The notes under the pieces are model-generated. The model was not told the origin of the DNA, did no database searches, and saw only the letters and a program-made list of their open reading frames with translations. Shown here piece after piece: positions 31,152 through 39,096 of a stretch of 64,000 nucleotides of DNA. The stretch comes from Fulvivirga ligni. Its GTDB lineage: Bacteria > Bacteroidota > Bacteroidia > Cytophagales > Cyclobacteriaceae. Position 1 is the stretch's first letter. Every line of letters begins with the position of its first letter. The DNA lies in NCBI RefSeq assembly GCF_021389935.1, contig NZ_CP089979.1, positions 5,437,001-5,501,000 of the forward strand, written 5' to 3'. The position numbers and the translations under genes are program-made.

Positions 31152-31262
31152 CTGGTCGTAGCGTCCGCTACGATCCACACATTGCTTGAGCGCCCGCTCA
31201 ATTTCCTTTCTTAATGCACAAAATTGTATTGATGAAATACGGTCTGTGCATAGGAGCTTCAG
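31152..31262 (+). repeat. Three-hairpin repeat R2, copy 1
   Basis: Hairpin 1 GGTCGTAGC-GTCC-GCTACGATCC; hairpin 2 TTGAGC-GCCC-GCTCAA; hairpin 3 TGCACA...TGTGCA, containing TGTATT and GAAATACGG. About 111 bp, present four times in the island. Loop differences keep the stems intact. Confidence 0.85.
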
Positions 31263-31404
31263 CCATCCTTAGAAATTATTCATGACACTCAAAATTAAAT
31301 ACGGGTCGAGGTATTCTCAGCTAACTTCACTAGTCAGCAACAGCAATCCTTCTCTCCTTCCTTTTAGCTAAAAAAACGACACATGAAAGGGCCATTATTA
31401 TCTT

Positions 31405-31498
31405 CACCTCATCCCCGGCCCTTCTCCTCAAGGAGAAGGGAGTTTTAGGACAGCATGCACTGTCAGAGTCACTCTGAGGTTCTCGAAGAGTAGACGGT
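31405..31498 (+). repeat. Dispersed repeat R1, full copy
   Basis: CACCTCATCCCCGGCCCTTC through GTCAGAGTCACTCTGAGG to GAAGAGTAGACGGT. Lies in a 600-base gene-free gap together with R2. Confidence 0.88.
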
Positions 31499-31656
31499 CA
31501 TATAAAGAATTATGATCAGGACTGGTGACGAGCTAAGGATGACGAATACCAGTACATCACAATTAATTTACATTTTCAAACTCACCACCAATCCAAAAGA
31601 TCAAATGAGCTATTAGCTATTGACATTTTATTCAAATCCGCAATACTTACTTGGTA

Positions 31657-32121
31657 TTAAGGACCATCTCCCACCTGCAGCACGTCAATTATACGTTCTT
31701 TAGATGAATTTAAATTCCAACTATCAAATGGGTAAATTGCTTGATTCGCAATGATAAAAAAGAGTGAATCCCCTGAATGTTCCTCAAGTATTTGGGTAAA
31801 TCTATCATTATCTTCAAGTGTTCCAATTGAATCTCTATGCTGGAAGATGAGAAGATAATTTTGCTTAGCCGTGTTCTGAATATCAACATCAGAAATAATG
31901 CTCCAATCTAGGATCTTATTGTCCTTATCCTCAAAGTTGTGGATTGCTAACAAAAATAGTCGATCATCAGATGTTGTTGCGGTATCAGGGTTGTTAGAAA
32001 TGCAATCTTGAGCGTCGGCTATTAGTTCGTAGGTACTTTCACAGCAGTTACAAACCAAGTATCTATGGTTACATCCTAAAAGGAATAAAATGAATATTGC
32101 ACATATTAAAATTCGACTCAT
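31657..32121 (-). CDS. Lipoprotein, unknown function
   Basis: 154 residues with lipobox FILFLLGC (Cys17). The cluster CNHRYLVCNCCESTY near the N-terminus has four cysteines just after the anchor. A middle segment (RLFLLAIHNFEDKDNKILDW) looks globular. No family recognised. It starts 14 bases after the stop of the lipocalin-like lipoprotein gene, so the two probably form an operon. Confidence 0.62.
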   Translation of the reverse strand: MSRILICAIFILFLLGCNHRYLVCNCCESTYELIADAQDCISNNPDTATTSDDRLFLLAIHNFEDKDNKILDWSIISDVDIQNTAKQNYLLIFQHRDSIGTLEDNDRFTQILEEHSGDSLFFIIANQAIYPFDSWNLNSSKERIIDVLQVGDGP

Positions 32122-32135
32122 CTGTCTAATACAAT

Positions 32136-32540
32136 TTATTTCTCAAAAATCAAGATGCTACCATCAGAGAGTTCCCATTTAAGCACATTATCGTCTATTT
32201 GAGTTAGCCTTCCTTCATATACAATCCATTCACCAGTTGAAGACATCGTAGCGTCTGTAATACCCACTTGTTTTATCTTTAGCGTATCAAGATCAGGAAA
32301 ATACTCATGTATTTTTTGTCCAAAATTCGAATGAAAAAGATCAGTTTCGACGGTCGAATCTGACTTGAATTCAACATATCTCCCTATGGAGTTCTTAAAA
32401 TCATTTGGTCTTGGAGGTAAAGGCCTCTTTTTTGGCTCAATGACCTTAGTAATCTTCCAATCACCCACTATGCTTTTTTGATTTTGAACACAACTCAAAA
32501 AGAACGCCGCCAACCCTATAATTATTAATTTAAATTTCAT
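32136..32540 (-). CDS. Lipocalin-like lipoprotein
   Basis: 134 residues from ATG 32540 (MKFKLIIIGLAAFFLSC, lipobox). The mature part SIVGDWKITKVIEP, a gap, YVEFKSDSTVETD, and VLKWELSDGSILIFEK follows the lipocalin-like/DUF4488 pattern of small Bacteroidota lipoproteins (GxWxl... at the start, a strand ladder after). Ligand unknown. First gene of a likely two-gene operon. Confidence 0.65.
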   Translation of the reverse strand: MKFKLIIIGLAAFFLSCVQNQKSIVGDWKITKVIEPKKRPLPPRPNDFKNSIGRYVEFKSDSTVETDLFHSNFGQKIHEYFPDLDTLKIKQVGITDATMSSTGEWIVYEGRLTQIDDNVLKWELSDGSILIFEK

Positions 32541-32595
32541 ATTCTCCAATATAACCCATTATATGCTTCGCATCCTGAATCTAGCTTTGCAAAAC

Positions 32596-33478
32596 TTAAA
32601 ACCCACTATTAATCATAATATTCGGTTTCAAATAAACTTCTTTGTTTTTGAAATCCAAGATAATATGAAATCGCTTTAGCAGATTTCCACCAAACAAGGC
32701 AGGAATGTGTGAGTCGACTTTTGTCTTCACCAGATCCGCAGGCATGTTATATATCTGATAGCCCGCAATTTCGACTCTTGGAAGTAGGGCGTAATCAGAT
32801 TTCACCACCGTACCATCAGTGCCATGGCTGGTAGACTCGCCAATAACCGGGTATGCATTTAAAAGATTGTTGGCAGTTACGGTGTTGTAATATACCTTGA
32901 AAATGGAATTATAGCCGGTATCCAACATTGTCCAAAATTTGATCTTTTTCTTTCCCTTATACACCGTTACGTTAATATAAGGTAGGCCATCTATAAATTT
33001 TAGCTTGGTTTTAGTGTATCTCACGTAATAGTCTGGAAGCTTATCTGAGATCAATAATTCTTTACTTTCATAATCGATTTCCACTATTTTATCCTCAAAA
33101 AAATTCCACCCGATGAGCCCATCTAGCTTTTCACCTTCAGGGTATGATATTCCCAGCACCTCTTTTCCAGCGTAAATTTCATTGCCCAAAGTCACATTAT
33201 TATTAAGACTTTTACTCTCCGAGGAAGCCCCATTACCACCACTATTGAGCACCACGGTATCAAATTTAATATTGGTTGGCCTCTATTTTGGTTTTATTGA
33301 TGACAGTGATATCGGCTCCTAAATCAAACACCAAATTCAGGGTATCCGACTGATTAATAAGACCTTGGATATAAATTCGATTGTCATCTCCCAGGTGAAA
33401 TGGGATGGTCTGTTGGGCAGCCGCAACATGGCAAACAGTGCAAATTATTAGAAAGCCGAAGAGTTTTTGCATTGACAT
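32596..33478 (-). pseudogene. Retropepsin-like aspartyl protease, frameshifted
   Basis: The N-terminal part (MSMQKLFGFL, signal peptide to VAAAQ) reaches LVFDLGADITVINKTKIEAN and then stops at 33266. The family continues in the +1 frame as NIKFDTVVLNSGGNG and runs to 32596 with the second lobe motif WTMLDTGYNSIFKV and the GGNLLKRFHIILDFKNKEVY ending typical of these proteins. One extra base near GAGGCCAACCAATATTAAA (about 33262-33272) explains the break. The first lobe has DLGA where DTGA is usual. Pseudogene or base error; periplasmic in its intact relatives. Confidence 0.75.
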
Positions 33479-33628
33479 TAATAAAAGTAGTGAACTATTC
33501 AATTGCATATTTCCAAACAACCTGATAGACCTTAAATGATTGATAATCAAAAATATCATTTATCAGGAATAATATATGTGAGTACGATACTTTAATAATC
33601 TTGGATAAGTTTTAACTGGATTAATTAT

Positions 33629-33724
33629 ACCTCATCCCCCTGCCCTTCTCCTCAAGGAGAAGGGGGTTTTTAGGGCAGCATGGCACTACCAGAGTCACTC
33701 TGAGGTCCTCGAAGAGTAGACGGT
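33629..33724 (+). repeat. Dispersed repeat R1, full copy
   Basis: ACCTCATCCCCCTGCCCTTC to GAAGAGTAGACGGT. A second, partial R1 tail follows at 33805-33872 (CTGAGTCACTCTGAGG). Confidence 0.88.
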
Positions 33725-33774
33725 TTGGTTAAGAATGGCTGCTTGAGTGTAGGTCAAATTTCAAGGACTCGAAT

Positions 33775-33872
33775 GGTAAGGTTACCAACCAGAGGCTCGC
33801 ACCAGTGGAGAAGGGATTTTTAGGACAGTTTAACACTGCCTGAGTCACTCTGAGGTTCTCGAAGAGTAGACG
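33775..33872 (+). repeat. Composite of partial repeats
   Basis: GGTTACCAACCAGAGGCTCG (a relative of the hairpin at 34812-34838) followed by a partial R1 from GAGAAGGGATTTTTAGG to GAAGAGTAGACG. No gene; an open frame on the minus strand over this stretch is made of repeat sequence. Confidence 0.6.
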
Positions 33873-33982
33873 AGTTTTGAGCCAAGTTACACTAAGCCAA
33901 AGCCAAGAACTTAAACGCAGAATGAATGAGCAATTTGTAATAGCCTTACCAGTAAGCACTGTAACATATGCATCGCTAAACA

Positions 33983-34520
33983 ATGTTATTGATTGGCTAA
34001 TTCGTGTTCTATTGCATTTTCGAATTCTTCATAACTCTCATCAGAGTAATGCTTAAAAGGCCAAAGTTGAGATATCCTAACACAATAAAAGTAAATTGAA
34101 TTATCCTCAAAAACACATACAATTTCACCACCTTTTAATGCCGTGTTGTCGTCATAAAATGTTAGATAGAATCCCTCATTGACTTTTATACCCCAATCCA
34201 GATTACGTCTAATATTTAATACTGCTTCGTAATTTTCACTCTTACTTCGCCTTGTATTTATTTCGATTAATTTAATATTTTTTTTGAATGACCAATTAAG
34301 GTATAAATATATAAGTCCGGTTAAAGAAACTATGAGCAGTGAGATTATCACAGGTATTAAAAATGCCTTAAATAGTAAAAACCCTACTATTAGAATTAAA
34401 GCCCCCAATCGAATTGACATGTTCAGGTATCCTTTAAATTCTGGGAATAGATTGTAGTGAGGCTTCTTGGTATCTAGTACTTTTTTAGCGATTTCAGAAT
34501 TGATTGGCATAATATAACAT
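33983..34520 (-). mobile_element. Possible third gene cassette, short arms
   Basis: ATGTTAT (33983-33989) overlaps the stop of the gene at 33986-34510, and ATAACAT (34514-34520) lies just before its start, followed by the shared block GCGTATAAGGGGACAC. Only 7 bases pair, so this is weaker than the 30553 and 35916 cases. Confidence 0.35.
33986..34510 (-). CDS. Small membrane protein, unknown function
   Basis: 174 residues from ATG 34510. Two close membrane segments (LGALILIVGFLLFKAFLIPV and IISLLIVSLTGLIYLYL, about 32-70), then a soluble domain with NLDWGIKVNEGFYLTFYDDN and IYFYCVRISQLWPF, which resembles YcxB-like or PH-type domains found in other two-TM proteins. It sits in the cassette island. 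Confidence 0.6.
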   Translation of the reverse strand: MPINSEIAKKVLDTKKPHYNLFPEFKGYLNMSIRLGALILIVGFLLFKAFLIPVIISLLIVSLTGLIYLYLNWSFKKNIKLIEINTRRSKSENYEAVLNIRRNLDWGIKVNEGFYLTFYDDNTALKGGEIVCVFEDNSIYFYCVRISQLWPFKHYSDESYEEFENAIEHELANQ

Positions 34521-34672
34521 GCGTATAAGGGGACACTTTCCCTTATTTCTTTTTTACGTTAATATAATGTTAAACAAAAATTGCTTAGGACGATAGAAAT
34601 GAGCTGCTCAATACCGTGTCAGAGACACTTGTGATCATTATGGAAATTCGTAGTCGCAGACTACGAATAGCT
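34511..34672 (-). repeat. attC-like site, second copy of the hairpin block
   Basis: Contains the same ordered parts as 30371-30538: AACATGCGTATAAGGGGAC, TTCCCTTATTTC, TTAATATAATGTTAAACAAA, GTGTC-AGA-GACAC (34616-34628) and ATTCGTAGTC-GCA-GACTACGAAT (34646-34668). About 160 bp at high identity, non-coding. Confidence 0.75.
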
Positions 34673-34675
34673 GGG

Positions 34676-34736
34676 TTTTTAAGACAGTCTTGATACTACC
34701 AGAGTCACTCTGAGGTTCTCGAAGAGTAGACGGCTT
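34676..34736 (+). repeat. Dispersed repeat R1, partial (tail only)
   Basis: TTTTTAAGACAGTCTTG then CCAGAGTCACTCTGAGG and GAAGAGTAGACGGC. It lacks the CCTTCTCC palindrome. Confidence 0.75.
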
Positions 34737-34811
34737 AAAAGATTTAAACTGCTCTGCACCAAATACTCATTAGACAAAATGAGCTAAGAGCTAGCTATGC
34801 TTTTATAATGA

Positions 34812-34838
34812 GGTTACGAGCCAGAGGCTCGCACTAAC
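34812..34838. repeat. Hairpin GTTACGAGCC / GGCTCGCACTAAC
   Basis: GGTTACGAGCC-AGA-GGCTCGCACTAACGG: GAGCC and GGCTC pair with a 3-base loop, and GTTA and TAAC pair further out. A degenerate copy is at 33780. Confidence 0.6.
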
Positions 34839-34862
34839 GGTGGTTTTAAAATTATGAATTAT

Positions 34863-35540
34863 TTATTCAACTGTTATTGTCTTATCTCCATTAGAATAAA
34901 GTCTGAACCATACAGGCACTATGAATCTTGTGGTAACTGTCTGACCATCTTTAACCCCACTTATCCAATCAAAATTGATTTTCTTTAGACCGTTTATTAC
35001 CTCTGAATTGAACTCTTCAATTCCTTTTGCAACTGTTACATCTAGAAGATTATTTTCTGGTCCAATGGTTACATATACAAACATCTTACCCTCAACCCCC
35101 AGCGCTAATGCTCTCATGGGGTAAGAAATTACTTCATTTAGTTTTTCGGTTAATCTTACCTGTCCCCCAACGAAATAGGGCGGCTTGTCTAGTAGCCCCT
35201 CTGTAAATCTGCTACCCTCTAATATTTCATAAGACATGTCTTGATTATATGAAATAAGTTCATTTTTCGAAAAATCATATACCTGCTCTATCTCCCCATT
35301 TCTCAAAAATTTCCATTCACCTATTTCTTTGTCATTTTCGTATTGCCCCTCAATAATCAGCTCACCTGACCTATCATATTTCTTATACAAACCATGCTTT
35401 GTTGATTTATCAGATTTAAGAACATAATACTCAGCTTTAAGCCCATTATCTTTCTCCTTTTTAAGTTTGGTCTCTTGACCATGAACATTACTCACTAAAG
35501 TAATTAAAAGCAACACAGTCAAAATTTTCACTTTATTCAT
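34863..35540 (-). CDS. Periplasmic protein with MORN/YwqK-like repeats and TonB C-terminal domain
   Basis: 225 residues. Signal peptide ends at NVHGQ. Residues 35-95 carry YwqK/MORN-like repeats (HGLYKKYDRSGELIIEGQY, EIGEWKFLRNGEI). Residues 120-215 are a TonB_C domain (YPMRALALGVEGKMFVYVTI, then LLDVTVAKGIEEFNSEVING). No N-terminal membrane anchor remains after cleavage, so it is probably not a true energy transducer; such stand-alone TonB_C proteins are common in Bacteroidota and of unknown role. Confidence 0.75.
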   Translation of the reverse strand: MNKVKILTVLLLITLVSNVHGQETKLKKEKDNGLKAEYYVLKSDKSTKHGLYKKYDRSGELIIEGQYENDKEIGEWKFLRNGEIEQVYDFSKNELISYNQDMSYEILEGSRFTEGLLDKPPYFVGGQVRLTEKLNEVISYPMRALALGVEGKMFVYVTIGPENNLLDVTVAKGIEEFNSEVINGLKKINFDWISGVKDGQTVTTRFIVPVWFRLYSNGDKTITVE

Positions 35541-35685
35541 TCTATTTATTTTATTCTAATTCAAACAAGCTCACATTTACAATGTAGAAATATCCGTTCT
35601 CTTCCATTTCTCATATTGACAAAGTCAGCAATTTAACAATTTCAAGAAAAAATAAACTAAAAAATCATAAAATCACAAGCCCCAC
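35541..35685. other. Gap with AT-rich motif and candidate promoter
   Basis: Minus-strand TTGAAATTGTTAAATTGC followed by TGACTTTG looks like a -33 TTG and -7 TAnnTTTG-type promoter for the TonB-domain gene. The motif AATTTAACAATTTCAAGAAA also occurs near 25590, 27536 and 40000. Confidence 0.4.
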
Positions 35686-35870
35686 ATGGTCGTAGCATCC
35701 GCTACGATCCACACAGTGCTTGAGCATCCGCTCAAATTCCTTTCTGAATGCAAAAAATTGTATTGATGAAATACTGTCTGTGCATAGGAGGTCTCAACTT
35801 ATCTTATTCCGAGCGGAACCTCTTGCACGTTGTTGGTCATAGGACCGCTGCGCTTAACCTAACGACCAGT
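35686..35870 (+). repeat. Composite R2+R3 structured repeat, copy 1
   Basis: R2 (GGTCGTAGC-ATCC-GCTACGATCC, TTGAGC-ATCC-GCTCAA, TGCA...TGCA) followed by R3 (AACTTATCTTATTCCGAGCG, then a hairpin GGTCATAGG...CCTAACGACC with one base bulge). The same order is seen at 36664 and 37487. Confidence 0.85.
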
Positions 35871-35915
35871 TTTAGGTACGTGGCAGATGGCTAAGAAAGG
35901 CCATGCGATCATCGT

Positions 35916-36562
35916 ATGTTAGCCACCTTATTTAATGATTTTAATGTTCTTGATCAGACTTATCAGACCTATGAAAAAGAAAAGTCCAGATAGGAATTGC
36001 CAGAAATTAAATCCATCAGCTTTCAAAATTAAAATTGGAGTTAGCACACTGCAAAGAAGAGTTATTATCAGGCCGAATTGGAAATTTTTCTTGTCTTTAA
36101 AGTGTATTTGAAGAAAGGTTTCTTTTGGTTCTTTATATTTCGTTCTTCCCAGCATCATAGATAATCCAGCAAGAGAACAAAATAGTGTTAAAATCATCCA
36201 GCCGTTAAATTCCGAGTCGTTCTGATAAATATCAATAGACCATAGGCCGAAACCTACAAAAACTGCTGTTCCTGTAATGAAGTTAGTCAGGCTGTCATTT
36301 TTATTATCCGCAAGTTTCCCTACTCGTTGTTCAATATTTCTCTTGAGTTCAGATGTTTCTATTTCGTTTTTTATTGAGAGTTCATAAATCTCAAGATCTG
36401 TTTTTAATTCTTGCTTCTTTCGATGGATTGATAAGTTTTCTCTAATTTTTAAAAATGCTGCAATTACACCGCTCATTGCAATTATGATCTTGGGGAGAGT
36501 TTCTAGGTCTATAGATTTGAGAAGTTCCAAAATTTTGATCTATGCTAAGTGGTGGCTAACAT
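35916..36562 (-). mobile_element. Candidate gene cassette bounded by 12-bp inverted repeat
   Basis: ATGTTAGCCACC (35916-35927) touches the stop codon of the gene at 35928-36530. GGTGGCTAACAT (36551-36562) lies 20 bases before its start and is followed by CCGTACAAGGAAAACAC, the shared island block. The arm sequence differs from that of the Imm51-like cassette except for the ATGTT core, as expected of attC R boxes that carry cassette-specific bases. Confidence 0.5.
35928..36530 (-). CDS. Three- to four-TM membrane protein, unknown function
   Basis: 200 residues, TTG start proposed (no ATG is available near the block; an upstream ATT is possible). One hydrophobic stretch near the N-terminus (IIIAMSGVIAAFL), a charged helix (LSIHRKKQELKTDLEIYELS), then three clear membrane segments (GWMILTLFCSLAGLSMMLG, FGLIITLLCSVLTPILIL, FLSGLFFFIGLISLI). 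No family recognised. Bracketed by the inverted repeat described for 35916-36562. Confidence 0.6.
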   Translation of the reverse strand: MELLKSIDLETLPKIIIAMSGVIAAFLKIRENLSIHRKKQELKTDLEIYELSIKNEIETSELKRNIEQRVGKLADNKNDSLTNFITGTAVFVGFGLWSIDIYQNDSEFNGWMILTLFCSLAGLSMMLGRTKYKEPKETFLQIHFKDKKNFQFGLIITLLCSVLTPILILKADGFNFWQFLSGLFFFIGLISLIKNIKIIK

Positions 36563-36663
36563 CCGTACAAGGAAAACACTTTCCTTTATCCCTTTTATAC
36601 GGAAATCTAATATTTTACTACTAAATATAAAAGCAACCTTTTGTAGACTTTCATTATCCCCCA
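36563..36663 (-). repeat. Shared upstream block R4, copy 2
   Basis: CCGTACAAGGAAAACACTTT, CCTTTATCCCTTTTATACGG, CTAATATTTTACTACTAAAT and TGTAGACTTTC. Matches 31039-31151 with changes; the AAGGAAA/TTTCCTT stem is conserved. Confidence 0.7.
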
Positions 36664-36852
36664 CCTGGTCGTAGCATCCGCTACGATCCACACATTGCTT
36701 GAGCATCCGCTCAAATTCTTTTCTTCATGCACAAAATTGTATGGATAAAATACTGTCTTTGCATAGTAGCTTCAGGACTAACTTATCTTATTCCGAGCGG
36801 CAGCTCTTGCATATTGTAGGTCGTAGGACCGCTGCGCTTAACCTACGACCAG
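36664..36852 (+). repeat. Composite R2+R3 structured repeat, copy 2
   Basis: Hairpins GGTCGTAGC-ATCC-GCTACGATCC and TTGAGC-ATCC-GCTCAA, then GGTCGTAGG...CCTACGACC with a 14-base loop holding ACCGCTGCGCTTAA. Confidence 0.88.
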
Positions 36853-36940
36853 CTTGATTAGTTAGCAGTAGTAGGCACGCGTTGAAAATAGCGCGCCAAC
36901 AGCTCATGACATACTCGGAACAACGGGGGTTTCCATTACA

Positions 36941-37345
36941 TCAATTTTTCCATTCCTTATATCCAATCACATCTTTGCGTATAGTTTTTCTCCATTTTCG
37001 ACCAAACTTATCCTGCAGATAATTTAAAATAACAGAATTATAAGCTTTCAGCATTTGGTTGTCCGGCCCTGAGCAGCCATTTTCATAGTAAAACACGTGG
37101 TATGTTGCCTCAAAAAGACTATCTGTGTCATATACTATCGGAGATATACCACCTTCTAATAATAAAAATGGTGTTTCACTTTTAATATCTTTTTGAGCCA
37201 GTTCCTCAGCTTCATCGATAGTGGTTGAAAACATGAGCTGATTAGCTCCGCTGTCATTTATTTGGGAGTTTGTTAACTGATATGATTGGCAGAAACTGAG
37301 TGAAGAAATTAGGGTAAGTAATATTGTAAGCAATTGATTCTTCAT
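36941..37345 (-). CDS. Secreted hypothetical protein, 134 residues
   Basis: Signal peptide MKNQLLTILLTLISSLSFCQ. The mature part contains ELAQKDIKSETPFLLLEGGI and YHVFYYENGCSGPDNQMLKA; two acidic patches and one cysteine. No family recognised. It lies in the island but shows no cassette arms on either side. Confidence 0.6.
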   Translation of the reverse strand: MKNQLLTILLTLISSLSFCQSYQLTNSQINDSGANQLMFSTTIDEAEELAQKDIKSETPFLLLEGGISPIVYDTDSLFEATYHVFYYENGCSGPDNQMLKAYNSVILNYLQDKFGRKWRKTIRKDVIGYKEWKN

Positions 37346-37486
37346 ATTGACTCTACTTTTACAGTTTGATATGCCAGGTTATAGAAATATAAAATCAAAT
37401 TTATTATAAATACCAGTATAGCAATAGTTTAGGAGGCTGATACTCACACCATCGGGTGAAATTTCAATTAAAAGAAACTTACCCCA

Positions 37487-37676
37487 CCTGGTCGTAGCAT
37501 CCGCTACGATCCACACAGTGCTTGAGCGTCCGCTCAAATTCTTTTCTTAATGCACAAAATTGTATTGACGAAATACTGTCTGTGGATAGGAGCTTCAGGC
37601 CTCAACTTATCTTATTCCGAGCGGAAGCTGTTGTACATCGTAGGTCGTAGGACCGCTGCGCTTAACCTACGACCAG
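37487..37676 (+). repeat. Composite R2+R3 structured repeat, copy 3
   Basis: Same order as copies 1 and 2: GGTCGTAGC-ATCC-GCTACGATCC, TTGAGC-GTCC-GCTCAA, TGCACAAAATTGTATTGACG, GGTCGTAGG...CCTACGACC. Ends 20 bases before the promoter of the RloA gene. Confidence 0.88.
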
Positions 37677-37696
37677 TTTGAGTTAGTTTTTCTTTT

Positions 37697-37728
37697 TTTG
37701 ATAAAAATGCGAAATTTTCGTAATATTG
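37697..37728 (+). promoter_or_regulatory. Candidate Bacteroidota-type promoter for the RloA-RloB pair
   Basis: -33 TTTG (37697-37700), 20-base spacer, -7 TAATATTG (37721-37728; one mismatch to TAnnTTTG), 22 bases before the ATG at 37750. Confidence 0.45.
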
Positions 37729-37749
37729 TGACACAAAACAAATCAAAAA

Positions 37750-39096
37750 ATGCTCATTAGGGTTTTTTCTTCGAATATACTGTCATTTGATACAGAAGTT
37801 GAATTCAGTCTGATTCCTGGAAAAGGAAGTGTTAAATCTGAACACGTTATTCGTTCGGAGGGCAGGGATGACATCCCTGTTTTGAAAACAGGAATTATTT
37901 ACGGAGCAAATGCATCAGGTAAATCAAATCTTATTAAGGTAGTTTCTTTAATTCAGTCTATGGCTACAAAAAGCTTGGAAAGTATAAATAAAGAAATACC
38001 TGTCGAGTTTTTTAAGCTAAGAGATAAGGTAGGTGGGTATTCCAAGATTGAAGTTGAAATTAAAGCAGGTAATAACAACTACGCCTACGGAGTTAAGTTC
38101 AATAAAAAGGTCATTGTGGAAGAATGGCTCTATCAGATAAATAAAAGAACGGAAAGGAAAATCTTTGAACGAAAAACAGCCAAGAAGGCAACTACTGTAG
38201 AATTTGAAAATGTCAAGTTTAAAAATAGCGAGGATGAGCAATTTGCTCATTTTGTTGCTCGAGGAACATCAGAGAATAAGACCTTTTTAAGAGAGTGTAT
38301 TGATAGGAATTTAAACTTCATTTCACAGGTAAATGATGTTTTTGAGTGGTTTGATGACAAGCTCAAGGTTTTCTTTCCTAGAACTAGATTCGGGGGTATG
38401 GAATTTCATTTGGAGTCAAACAAAGATTTATCTAAGTCTATGTCCAAGTTCTTGAAGTATTTCAATACTGGAGTTTCTGACTTACTAAAAACAGAAATTG
38501 ATTTAGAAAAAGATATCAAAGAAATTCCAAAAGAAGCCGTTAATGACTTACTTGCTGATTTAGAAGAGGGTAAACGTGCCATAATAGGAACTTCAGACAA
38601 CAGGACAAGTTTTGCCTTTGAAAAAGACAAAAAAGGAAAAACACGAGCTTATAAACTTGTTACAACACATTTGAATAAACTAGGCAAGGATGTTGTTTTT
38701 GAAATGGATGAAGAGTCGGACGGAACGAGGCGGCTCATTGACTTCATTCCAATGTTAGTTGATATTACTAAAAACGATTCTGTCTATTTAATTGATGAAA
38801 TAGATAGAAGCATGCACCCTATTCTAACAAAGGGAATAATAGAGTATTTTCTAAATCAATTGACAAAGGTTAAGAGTCAATTAATTGTAACTACACATGA
38901 ATCAAACTTGCTTAATCTAAATTTATTTAGAAAAGATGAAATTTGGTTTGTTGAGAAAAATAAGCATGGTAGTTCCAAATTTTACTCTTTATTAGAATTT
39001 AAGCCAAGAGCAGATAAGGATATCAAAAAAGGGTACTTGAACGGGCGATTTGGAGCGATTCCATTCCTTTCTAATCCTAAAGACTTGAGTTGGTAA
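37750..39096 (+). CDS. rloA: AAA15-family ATPase, RloA/AbiLi-like anti-phage component
   Basis: 448 residues. Walker A IIYGANASGKSN (about 53-64), central coiled-coil and DNA-engagement region, Walker B YLIDEIDRSMHP (about 347-358), and the switch LIVTTHESNLL near the end. The N-terminal FSSNILSFDTEVEFSLIPG wording is typical of AAA15/RloA proteins, which with RloB form AbiL-like abortive-infection systems (OLD/Septu-related ATPases). The stop TAA overlaps the ATG of the next gene (TAATG), so they are translationally coupled. It is the only plus-strand gene set in the island, and a defence role is inferred from the family. Confidence 0.83.
   Translation: MLIRVFSSNILSFDTEVEFSLIPGKGSVKSEHVIRSEGRDDIPVLKTGIIYGANASGKSNLIKVVSLIQSMATKSLESINKEIPVEFFKLRDKVGGYSKIEVEIKAGNNNYAYGVKFNKKVIVEEWLYQINKRTERKIFERKTAKKATTVEFENVKFKNSEDEQFAHFVARGTSENKTFLRECIDRNLNFISQVNDVFEWFDDKLKVFFPRTRFGGMEFHLESNKDLSKSMSKFLKYFNTGVSDLLKTEIDLEKDIKEIPKEAVNDLLADLEEGKRAIIGTSDNRTSFAFEKDKKGKTRAYKLVTTHLNKLGKDVVFEMDEESDGTRRLIDFIPMLVDITKNDSVYLIDEIDRSMHPILTKGIIEYFLNQLTKVKSQLIVTTHESNLLNLNLFRKDEIWFVEKNKHGSSKFYSLLEFKPRADKDIKKGYLNGRFGAIPFLSNPKDLSW

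Noticed and set aside
33729-33983. Minus-strand reading frame between the R1 copies
   Set aside because: It is built from R1 and the GGCTCG hairpin sequence and shows no conserved protein pattern.
36941-37345. The secreted 134-residue protein as a cassette
   Set aside because: No shared block upstream and no paired arms on either side.
31152-37676. R2 repeats as a CRISPR array
   Set aside because: Copies are hundreds to thousands of bases apart, palindromic inside and without regular spacers or cas genes.
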